Below are positions 22,195 through 31,280 of a DNA stretch of 64,000 bases, piece after piece. Every line of letters starts with the position of its first letter. Within the stretch, counting starts at the first letter, position 1. The stretch is from Notamacropus eugenii. Taxonomy: Eukaryota; Chordata; Mammalia; Diprotodontia; Macropodidae. The notes under the pieces were generated by a model that worked only from the letters and a program-made list of their open reading frames with translations, had not been told where the DNA came from and ran no database searches. The stretch lies in contig NC_092878.1 of NCBI RefSeq assembly GCF_028372415.1, positions 73,413,251-73,477,250 of the forward strand, read 5' to 3'. The translations under genes and the position numbers were made by a program.

Positions 22195-23154
22195 GGCGGA
22201 GCCAAGATGGCGGAGTGAAATCAACGACTCACCTAAGCTCCTGGAAAAACTCCTTTGGATATCTCTGGGGGGAGAGTCTGACCAGACTTTGGAGGTGTAG
22301 AATACAGTGGGAGACGGACTTTGACAGATTCGGAGCCCAGGCTGGACTGGAAGGTCCACGGGAGGGATCTGTTCCGCGGGGGTAAGACCCCGGCGCACAG
22401 CGCAGCGCGGTCGGCGCGGCAGGGCGGAGGCGACCCGAGGGGCCCGAGAGTGGCGGGCGAGACCAGCGGAGCAGGAGATAAGCCAGGCCGAGCCAACGAT
22501 ATCAGCGCAACAGCCTTTGAAATCTTCAGCCTAAAGACGGGACTTCAGTGGGTCACTACTTGAACATCCAGGAGCTGGGATGCCGGAGTGATCAGTATGT
22601 GCTCTCCCCTCCCCCCCAGGACCGTGAGGGAACCATAAAATTCTTCCCCAGATTAATCCTGGATCAGTGGGAACAGCAGAAGGGGGCGGGTGGTCTCATA
22701 ATACAACAGGCTGAAAAAGTGGCAAAGGGGGATTCTTCCCACCGTGGTGGAGGCTATCTGGAGGGTCAGACGACCCAGGGCAGAGAAAATTTGCACTTTG
22801 ACCCAAGCAAGCCTCAGCCCGGGAGACGAGCCCCAGGAGGGGCAGGAACACGCATTAGCCTCTAGGCGTGCCCCAGCCCTCCAGGGGAAAGGGAAGACAA
22901 TAGGGAAGCTGGGATCACCATCCCCGGACCTTGCCTTTGTCTCAGGCCAGCTGAGGAGATAGCCTGAGACCAGACCACACCTCCCACACACCTATCAAGC
23001 TAAACCCAGGGTTGATCTGGGAAACAACAACAACAACTCCAACAACAACAACAACAAAAAAGGCTGCTTTTAGCCTAGACAAACATCAACTCAACTTAAA
23101 AGATCTGTATCTTCTGACTGAAAGAACCAAAAGCTACAACACTCAGCCAACATC
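22195..23154 (+). promoter_or_regulatory. L1 5' UTR / internal promoter region
   Basis: It begins ggcggagccaagatggcgga, containing the YY1-type AAGATGGCGG core at the transcription-start end, as in human L1. The first 500 bases are strikingly CpG- and GC-rich against an AT-rich background. A TTG/CAA-type run (aacaacaacaacaactcc, about 23022-23060) precedes ORF1. The minus strand holds a 112-codon open frame (22991-22653), discussed as a finding. Promoter function is inferred from eutherian L1. Confidence 0.75.
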
Positions 23155-23283
23155 ATGAATCGGAAAAAGCAGACGAAAAGTGAAAAAACCATATAATCTT
23201 TCTATGGGGATAAGGACCAAAACACAAACACCAAAGAGGTCAGAGCTGAGACTGTACTTCCATCTGAAACCTCAGATGGGACT

Positions 23284-24336
23284 ATGAATTTCTTGCAAGC
23301 ACAACTAGATTACCTGGAATGTCTGAAGAAGGATATAAAAGAAAAACTGGCCAATGATTTTAAAACTATAAAAAAAGAATTCACTGATGAGAACATCAAT
23401 CTGAAAAAGAAAATTGAAGAAATGGAAAAGGAAGTTCAAAAATTAACTGGAGAGAATAATTCCCTAAAAGGAAGAGTTAATCAAACGGAAAAGGAAACTC
23501 AAAACCTAATAGGGAAAATTGATCAGATGGAAAAGGAAACCCAAAACCTAACTGGGAAAACTGGTCGAATGGAAAAAGAAGTACAAAAATTAAATGGAGA
23601 AAATAGCTCCTTAAAGGGAAAAATTGGCCAGATGGAAAAGGAGATGCAAAAGTTAACTGAAGAAAACAATACGATCAAGATTAGAATTGGGCAAGTAGAA
23701 ACTAATGACTCAATGAGGCAACAAGAATCAGTCAAGCAAAATCTAAAGAATGAAAAGATAGAAGAAAATCTAAAATATTTAATTGGAAAAACAACTGACC
23801 TGGAAAATAGATCCAGGAGAGAAAATCTAAGAATTATTGGCCTGCCAGAAACCCACGATGAAGAAAAGAGTCTGGACAATATCTTCCAGGAAATCATCAA
23901 GGAAAACTGCCCAGAAGTACTAGACTCAGAGGGCAAAATAGTCATCGAAAGAATCCACCGTTCCCCACCGGAAAGGGATCCCAAACTCAAAACCCCAAGA
24001 AATATAGTTGCCAAATTCCAGAGCTATCAAGTGAAGGAGAAAATACTACAAGCAGCCAGAAAGAAACAATTTAAATATCAAGGTCACACAGTCAGGATCA
24101 CACAGGACCTTGCAGCTTCTACATTAAAAGATCGAAAGAATTGGAACCCAATATTCCGTAAGGCAAAGGAGTTGGGACTCCAACCAAGGATCAACTACCC
24201 AGCAAAGTTCAGCATAACATTTCAGGCAAGGAGAAAGTCATTCAACGAAATAAGGGATTTCCAGAGCTTCCTGACCAAAACACCAGAACTCAATAGACAA
24301 TTTGATCTTCAAATGCAGGTCTCCAGAGAATCATAA
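23284..24336 (+). CDS. L1 ORF1 protein (350-codon open frame)
   Basis: L1 ORF1p is the trimeric RNA-binding chaperone that coats L1 RNA in the cytoplasmic ribonucleoprotein. Residues about 40-145 are coiled coil in MEKE.Q.L blocks with 21-14-14-21-residue spacing. RRENLRIIGLPE (about residue 178) starts the RRM; IVIERIHRSPPERDPKLKTP follows near 220; the C-terminal domain has WNPIFRKAKELGLQP; and the protein ends LQMQVSRES. The frame is open upstream as far as a TAA at 23194-23196. Before that stop the same frame runs back to an ATG at 23155 (MNRKKQTKSEKTI), which I take as the ancestral start. The 350-codon frame thus lacks 43 N-terminal residues because of one nonsense codon. This is a transposon gene, not a host gene. 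Confidence 0.93.
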   Translation: MNFLQAQLDYLECLKKDIKEKLANDFKTIKKEFTDENINLKKKIEEMEKEVQKLTGENNSLKGRVNQTEKETQNLIGKIDQMEKETQNLTGKTGRMEKEVQKLNGENSSLKGKIGQMEKEMQKLTEENNTIKIRIGQVETNDSMRQQESVKQNLKNEKIEENLKYLIGKTTDLENRSRRENLRIIGLPETHDEEKSLDNIFQEIIKENCPEVLDSEGKIVIERIHRSPPERDPKLKTPRNIVAKFQSYQVKEKILQAARKKQFKYQGHTVRITQDLAASTLKDRKNWNPIFRKAKELGLQPRINYPAKFSITFQARRKSFNEIRDFQSFLTKTPELNRQFDLQMQVSRES

Positions 24337-24901
24337 AAAGGTAAACAGAGGGGAAAAAACAAAAACAAAAACTTGCAACTCAATTAGGGCAAACTGTTTA
24401 CCTCCCTATAAGGGAAGATGATACCTGTTAATCTTGAGAACTGTGCAGCTATTATGATAAAAGGGATATATGTAGAGGGAACAGGCATAAAGTAAATGAT
24501 GTCATGTCAAAAATATGATTTAAGTATGAGAAGGGAATGTAATAGGAGGTGTGGAAAGGGGGAAGCAGAAAATGGCAAATTATATCACAGGAAGAAGTAC
24601 AAAACTATAGTAGAGGGAAGGAGGGGAGGGAGATGAGCATTGTTTGAGAGGTACTCTCATCTGATTTGTTCAAAGGAGGGAACAATAATGTTAAGTAGAT
24701 AATCCTAACTACCTCTATAGGTAGTAGGAGGGGAAGGGGAAAGAAAGGAGAGGGTGGCTAAAAGGGAGGAAAGAAGCAATAAGAGTAAAGGGGACTAAAA
24801 GGGAGGGGGGCTAAAAGAAGGAGGGGAAGGCTGCAGGAGGAGGGGGAGAAAAGTGAATACTATTGAGGAGGGGAAGGGAGACGGGAGAGTTAAAAGCACA
24901 A
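24337..24901 (+). other. L1 inter-ORF spacer, purine-rich
   Basis: 565 bases. 24530-24900 is almost all A and G with repeated GGGAGG, GGGGAAGG and GGAGGAGGGGG blocks, so it could form G-rich structures in RNA. Landmarks (gcaaactgtttacctccct; aaattatatcacaggaagaag) are shared with the sequence just 3' of ORF1 in the HAL1 elements. Confidence 0.85.
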
Positions 24902-27900
24902 ATGTTGGGAAAGAGGGTGGAGGGAAATACACAGATTGTAATCATAACTGTGAGTGTGAATGGGATGAACTCTCCCATAAAACGGAGACGGATAGCAGAA
25001 TGGATTAAAAGCCATAATCCAACAATATGCTGCTTACAAGAAACACATTTGAAACGGGGGGATACACATAGGATAAAGGTCAAAGGATGGAGCAGAATAT
25101 ATTGTGCCTCAGCTCATGTAAGAAAGGCAGGAGTAGCAATCCTAATCTCAGACAAAGCAAAAGCAGAAATAGATCTAATCAAAAGGGATAAGGATGGAAA
25201 CTATATCCTACTAAAAGGCACCATAGACAATGAAGCAATATCATTACTAAACATGTATGCTCCAAGTGGTATAGCATCCAGATTCTTAGAGGAGAGGTTG
25301 GGGGAGTTGAAGGAAGAAATTGATAGCAAAACTATACTAGTGGGGGACCTCAACCTCCCCCTCTCTGAACTCGATAAATCCAACCTCAAAATAAACAAGA
25401 AAGAGGTTAAGGAGGTAAATAAAACTCTGGATAAGGTAGATATGATAGATCTTTGGAGAAAATTAAATGGGAATAGAAAGGAATATACATTTTTCTCAGC
25501 GGTACATGGAACATTTACAAAAATTGACCATGTACTAGGACATAAAAATCTCACAATCCAGTGCAGAAAGGTAGAGATAATCAATGCATCCTTTTCAGAT
25601 CATAATGTATTAAAAATTATATGTAATAAAAGCCCATGGAAAGAGAAACCAAAAATCAATTGGAAACTAAATATTCTAATTCTAAAGAAGGATTGGGTTA
25701 AAGAAGAAATCATAGAAACAATCAACAACTTCATTCAAGAGAATGACAATAGTGAGACAACATACCAAAACTTATGGGATACTGCAAAAGCAGTTATTAG
25801 GGGAAGTTTTATATCTCTGAATGCTTACATAAATAAAATAGAGAAAGAGGAGATCAATGACTTAGGCTTGCAGTTGAAAAAGCTAGAAAAAGAACAAATT
25901 GAAAATCCCCAAGTAAATACCAAATTAGAAATACTGAAAACCAAAGGAGAGATTAATAAAATTGAAATAAAGAAAACTATTGAATTAATAAATAAAACCA
26001 ATAGTTGGTTTTATGAAAAAACTAATAAAATTGATAAACCTTTGGTTAATCTGATCAAAAAAAAGAAAGAAGAAAACCAAATTACTAACATTAAAAATGA
26101 AAGGGGTGAACTCACCTCCAATGAGGAGGAAATTAAAACAATAATTAGAAACTACTTTGCCCAACTTTATGCCCACAAATTGGACAATCTAAATGAGATG
26201 GATGAATATTTTAAAAAATACAAATTGCCCAGATTAACAGAAGAGGAAGTTGAATACTTAAACAACCCCATCTCAGAAAAAGAAATTGAACAAGCCATCA
26301 ATGAACTCCCTAGGAAAAAATCTCCAGGGCCAGATGGATTCACAAGTGAATTCTATCAAACATTTAAAGAACAGTTAATTCCAATACTACATACACTATT
26401 CTTGAAAATTGGGGAAGAAGGAGTCCTCCCAAATTCTTTCTATGATACAAATATGGTTTTGATACCCAAACCAGGAAGAGACAAAACAGAGAAAGAAAAT
26501 TATAGACCAATTTCCCTAATGAATATAGATGCAAAAATTTTAAATAAGATTTTAGTAAAACGAATACAGCATCTTATCACGAGATTAATACATTATGATC
26601 AGGTAGGATTCATACCAGGACTACAGGGCTGGTTCAATATTAGGAAAACTATTAGCATTATCGATCACATCAACAACAAAGCTAACAAAAACCACATGAT
26701 TATCTCAATAGATGCAGAAAAAGCTTTTGACAAAATACAACATCCATTCCTACTAAAAACATTGGAGAACGTAGGAATAAAGGGAACTTTCCATAAAATA
26801 ACAAGCAGTATCTATCTAAAACCTTCAGCAAGCATTATATGCAATGGGGATAAGCTAGATGCATTCCCAATAAGATCAGGGGTGAAACAAGGTTGTCCAT
26901 TATCACCACTATTATTCAATATGGTACTAGAAATGTTAGCTGTAGCAATTAGACAAGACAAAGATATTCAAGGAATTAGAATAGCCAAAGAAGAAACTAA
27001 GTTATCACTCTTTGCAGATGATATGATGATTTACCTAGAGAATCCCAGAGATTCAAGTAAAAAATTACTTGAATTAATAAACAACTTTGGCAAAGTTGCA
27101 GGGTACAAAATAAACCCACACAAATCTTCTGCATTCCTATATATTAGCAACAAAGTTCAACAGCAAGAGATAGAAAGAGAAATCCCATTTAAAGTTAGGG
27201 GAGACAGTATAAAATACTTAGGAGTCTACCTGCCAAAACAAACCCAGGGACTATATGAACACAATTACAAGACACTTTTTGCACAAATAAAGTCAGATTT
27301 AAGTAAGTGGAAAAACATTAGTTGCTCATGGGTAGGCCGTGCTAATATAATAAAAATGACAATTCTACCCAAATTAATATACTTATTTAGTGCCATATCA
27401 ATTAAACTATCAGACAATTACTTTCTAGAGCTGGATAAAATAATATCAAAATTCATTTGGAAAAAGAAAAGGTCCAGAATATCAAAGTGACTAATGAAAA
27501 GAAATGCTTGGGAAGGTGGCCTAGCGCTACCAGACCTCAAACTGTACTATAAAGCAGCAATTATCAAAACCACTTGGTATTGGCTAAGAAACAGAGAGGT
27601 AGACAAGTGGAATAGACTTGGCACTCAAGATGCAGTAGGCAAGGAATATAGCAACCTTCTGCTTGATAAACCCAAGGACCCCAGCTTCTGGGATAAGAAC
27701 TCATTGTTTGACAAAAATTGCTGGGAAAACTGGATAACAGTGTGGCAGAAATTAGGCATAGACCCATACCTGACACCGTACACAAGAATAAAGTCCAAAT
27801 GGGTACATGATTTAGGTATAAAGATTGATACCATGAATAAACTGGAGAAGCAAGGAATAGTGTATTTATCAGATCTATGGAGAAGGGAAGAATTCTTTAC

Positions 27901-28745
27901 TAAAGGAGAGATAGAATGCATTATGAAATGCAAAATGGATAACTTTGATTACATTAAACTGAGAAGTTTTTGCACAACCAAACCCAATGCAACCAAAATC
28001 CGGAGGGATGTAGTAAATTGGGAAAAAATTTTTACAGCTAAGCTCGGGGATAAAGGCCTCATTTCTAGAATATATAGAGAACTGACCCAAATGTATAATC
28101 ATACAAGTCATTCCCCAATTGATAAATGGTCAAAGGATTTGAACAGGCAATTTTCAGAGGAAGAAATTAAAGCTATCTATAATCATATGAAAAAATGCTC
28201 TAAATCACTATTGGTTAGAGAGATGCAAATCAAAACAACTCTGAGGTACACCTATAAGATTGGCAAACATGACAGAACAAGAAAATGATAAATGCTGGAG
28301 AGGATGTGGGAGAGTTGGAACACTAATTCATTGTTGGTGGAGCTGCGAGCGCATCCAACCATTCTGGAGAGCAATTTGGAACTATGCCCAAAGGGCTACA
28401 AAAATGTGCATACCCTTTGACCCAGCAATATCGCTACTAGGACTATATCCCCAAGAGATCATAAAAATGGGAAAGGGTCCCACATGTACAAAAATATTTA
28501 TAGCAGCACTCTATGTAGTTGCCAAAAACTGGAAGTCAAGGGGATGTCCATCAATTGGGGAATGGCTGAATAAATTATGGTATATGAATGTAATGGAGTA
28601 CTATTGTGCCATAAGAAATGATGAACAAGAAGACTTCAGAGAGGCCTGGAAGGACTTATATGACCTGATGCTGAGTGAAAGGAGCAGAACCAGGAGAACT
28701 TTATGCACAGCAACAACCACAGTGTGTGAGTGTTTTTTCTGGTAG
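24902..28745 (+). pseudogene. L1 ORF2 (endonuclease-reverse transcriptase), two lesions
   Basis: The frame is open from 24863; I prefer the ATG at 24902 (MLGKRVEGN...) because the sister copy starts at the equivalent place. Endonuclease motifs: [41 protein letters not shown]. Reverse transcriptase motifs: [64 protein letters not shown] and the catalytic [19 protein letters not shown] at 27488-27490 (GGA in the sister copy) ends the 875-codon frame, and the same frame continues from 27491 to about 28245. There a small deletion shifts the frame, and the Cys-rich C-terminus (CWRGCGRVGTLIHCWWSC, then FIAALYVVAKNWKSRGCPS) is read in 28260-28745. Total about 1,280 codons, a normal L1 ORF2 length. 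Confidence 0.95.
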
Positions 28746-29110
28746 ACTTAGATTTTTGTAATAACACAAGAACTTCTGAAAAAAAAAAAAATCCCAATGG
28801 TGGACCTCAAGGCAAAATACCTTCCACACTCAGAGAGAGAAATATGGAAGTCACTCACATAATGTAGCAGATCATGTTTGTGTATGTGTATCTGTTTGTG
28901 TATCATGTTCTGATTTGTTATACGGATTCTTTCATTTATCTTAGTCTGACTACACAGCATGACTATAGTGAAAATATACTCAATAGGAAAGTATATGTAG
29001 AATCTATACAGAATTGTATGCAGTCGTGGGGAGGGAGGGAGGTAGTGGGGGGTGGGTGGGGAGGGATAACATCGCAATTGTATGGCAGTGATTGTTAAAC
29101 ATTAAAAAAA

Positions 29111-29141
<31 letters not shown>

Positions 29142-29145
29142 AAAG
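28746..29145 (+). other. L1 3' UTR and A-rich tail
   Basis: The 3' UTR contains a G-run block (gtggggagggagggaggtagtggggggtggg; about 29027-29062), resembling the G-rich polypurine tract of other mammalian L1 3' ends, and ends gttaaacattaaaaaaataaa, then (AAAT)n. AATAAA hexamers within the tail could serve as polyadenylation signals. Confidence 0.85.
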
Positions 29146-29158
29146 ATAATGTTGGAGA
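29146..29158. repeat. Target-site duplication, right copy, of plus-strand L1
   Basis: Exact repeat of 22182-22194 (ataatgttggaga). Confidence 0.95.
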
Positions 29159-29289
29159 AGCTATCCAATCTTTACAGTTATAGCAAGTGCTATTCTTAAA
29201 AAATAACAATCAATTTGTTACAAATTGATATCATAATTAAGTTTATGTTGTCAAATGCCCTAAAAAATTGCTTTCCATAATTCCCTTCT

Positions 29290-29600
29290 AAGTATGCTCA
29301 TCTCTTTTCAAAATAGCTTGACATGTCTCTGTTGTTGTTGTTGTTTTCCCTCTAGGCATAATTTCTGCAATTTGTATTAAGTGAAGACTTTCAATTTCTT
29401 CAGGTTTTTCCTCTTCGGATTGTTCTTGTTGTGCACCTTCTTCATTTATTTTTATCTGACTGAAATGCTAAATGAATCTGTGGTACCACCAGATGCCAAT
29501 TTTGTTGGGCCATTTGTAAGGGTCTTCCATATTCCAGAGATTAGATAGTTCAATCTGTGTCCAGAACATCTAGCTATTTTGCATATTACAACTACTTTGC
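29290..29600 (-). other. Possible decayed coding fragment, unidentified
   Basis: One minus-strand frame reads INEEGAQQEQSEEEKPEEIE, then SLHLIQIAEIMPRGK and TCQAILKRDE, with stops on either side, and further out YKWPNKIGIWWYHRF. The acidic low-complexity run followed by a normal-looking stretch could be a retrocopy remnant, but I do not recognise the protein and it may be chance. Confidence 0.2.
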
Positions 29601-29795
29601 ATCTATGTTTTAATTATATCTTGAAGAAAGAAAAAAAGAACAATACTTAGCATGGAACTTATTTTTCTCAAAGTTTAAGCAATGTAAAGAAATGAAGAAG
29701 CATTCTAAATTTCAGTACAAAGGGGGGAAAAATCTACCTCCACTCTGACTTCTTACCCCAATCCAAGTTGTTTTGAAAATGAAGTCAAAGGTTTT

Positions 29796-29945
29796 ATTTT
29801 CATTTCCTTCCTTCCTTCCTCCCTTCCTTCCTTCTTTTCTTCATTCCATCTTTCCTTCCTCCTTTTTTTCCTTCTCTCTTTCCTGAACTTTCTCCCTCTC
29901 TCTCTCCTTCCTTCCTTTCTTACTTTCTTCCTTCTTTCTTTGTTT
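29796..29945. repeat. (TTCC)n-like pyrimidine microsatellite
   Basis: About 150 bases of TTCC, TTCT and CTCT repeats on the plus strand, imperfect. Confidence 0.9.
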
Positions 29946-30424
29946 GAATCATTCAGGTCATTTCCTCAGTGTAGCCCCTGATTTTTTGACAGAACACATA
30001 ACCCTTACATCTATAGATATTGAAAGAGATAAGAAAGGCATGAAAGAAATAAAACAGCTCATTAAAGGGTAATTGTCTCCCACCTTCCTGCTCTGAGATT
30101 CTGGGGACTTGCATTGCATATCAATATGATACTTCACAAATTCACTACAATGTCTCAGCTTAAGTCTGATAGCAGAGTACTTGCTCAACTCTCTCTTTGC
30201 ATTGGGTAGGGATATTTCATTCCACACAACATTCATCACCCTGCTCCACTGATTCCAAAAAGCCAAGTAATCTATGTTACAGTAGGCACACATTAGCACA
30301 AATCATTTAAATACTTACCTTGTGGAGCTTTGATTTTTATTGCAAGTCTCCACTACAGGTATGTTGGTGGACTCTCTAGTACAACATATAATATGAATTC
30401 TTGAGGAACATCCAACAGGAGAAA
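29946..30424. other. Single-copy-like DNA, nothing recognised
   Basis: The 113-codon minus-strand frame at 30299-29958 has no recognisable domain and lies in ordinary AT-rich sequence. I treat it as chance. Confidence 0.45.
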
Positions 30425-30560
30425 TTCAGAATCAGACAGTCAAGGAGCTTTTATTAAATGCTGACTATGTGCCAGGCACTATTGACAGCACTTGAAGATG
30501 CAAAGAAAGATGTATGAAATTTCCTACTCTAGAGGAACTTGCTGTCCAAGGAGGAGATGA
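30425..30560 (-). repeat. L2 LINE 3'-end fragment
   Basis: The plus strand carries 'gagcttttattaaatgctg', 'actatgtgccaggcactatt' and 'gaggaacttgctgtccaagg', the reverse complement of the L2 tail. Confidence 0.65.
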
Positions 30561-30583
30561 AATGAAAATAAGTAGATATAAGC

Positions 30584-30601
30584 AAGGTATATATGTATAT
30601 A

Positions 30602-30655
<54 letters not shown>

Positions 30656-30690
30656 TACTATGTATATATAAATATATATATATATATGAT
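30584..30690. repeat. (TA)n / (TATG)n microsatellite
   Basis: About 105 bases of alternating TA with scattered G and C substitutions, largely self-complementary. Confidence 0.95.
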
Positions 30691-31087
30691 TAGTTATGGA
30701 TTACTTTTTTAATTATAGCTTAACCACTTGACTTTAAAATACTTTTTATGGAGTTCAGTTTTCCATTACTCTGAAGAAGAAACTTCTCTGTGCTGATGTC
30801 TATTCTATAAAATTATTTCATTATAATTGTATCTGGTTATGCAAAACACATGTACTACTTTTTTTTCCCTTTAATGGGCACTACTGTCTTTGGTAGTTGT
30901 TATTTAATAGTCTTTTATGAGTGTGTCTTGTATTTGATAAGCATTTATCAAATTTCTACTATATGCAAAGCATTTTGCTAAATGCTAAGAATGACAAGAC
31001 TTACAAAGTAACAACCCTGCCTACCCTTAATGAAAATTTCAAGAAATATATGATTCTAGAGAAATAGAATGTGTGTATTTTGTTTTT

Positions 31088-31280
31088 GTTTTTGTTAAGG
31101 TCTTTCAATTGTGTCCAATTTTTTGTGACTCTCTTTGGGGTTTTCTTGGCAAATATAATGGAGTGATTTGTCATTTCATCTCTAGCTCATTTTACAGATG
31201 AGGAAACTGAGGCAAACATGGTTAAGCAACTTGCCCACGTTCACACAACTATTAAGTGTCTGAGCCAGCTTTGAATAGTT
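31088..31280 (-). repeat. Marsupial-type SINE
   Basis: The reverse complement of the family at 72-320: 'tcaattgtgtccaattttttgtgac' tail side, then 'ggggttttcttggcaaatat', 'ctcattttacagatgagg' and 'caacttgcccacgttcac'. Confidence 0.7.

Larger units (their letters stand above)
22195..29145 (+). mobile_element. Full-length L1 (plus strand), best preserved in the window
   Basis: An L1 of about 6.95 kb with every part present: 5' UTR (22195-23154), ORF1 (23155-24336), purine-rich spacer (24337-24901), ORF2 (24902-28745), 3' UTR and an AAAT-rich tail (about 29096-29145). It is bracketed by an exact 13-bp duplication. Only three coding lesions are apparent: a TAA at 23194 in ORF1, a TGA at 27488 in ORF2, and a deletion-frameshift at about 28245. 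It is therefore one of the younger insertions in the window, but it cannot be autonomous as it stands. It has the same family structure as 8830-15793. Confidence 0.96.

Noticed and set aside
23523..24014. 163-codon minus-strand frame opposite L1 ORF1 (and the counterpart at 13967-14353)
   Set aside because: A shadow of the ORF1 coiled coil: codons rich in AAA/GAA read in reverse as Phe/Ser-rich frames. Present only because ORF1 is constrained.
24811..26176. Minus-strand frames opposite ORF2 (24811-25083, 25201-25584, 25985-26176) and their equivalents in the other L1 (11804-13169)
   Set aside because: Mirror frames of ORF2; same composition effect, no motifs of their own.
29958..30299. 113-codon minus-strand frame as a possible gene
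   Set aside because: No domain, no splice or promoter context, AT-rich neighbourhood; chance length is plausible.
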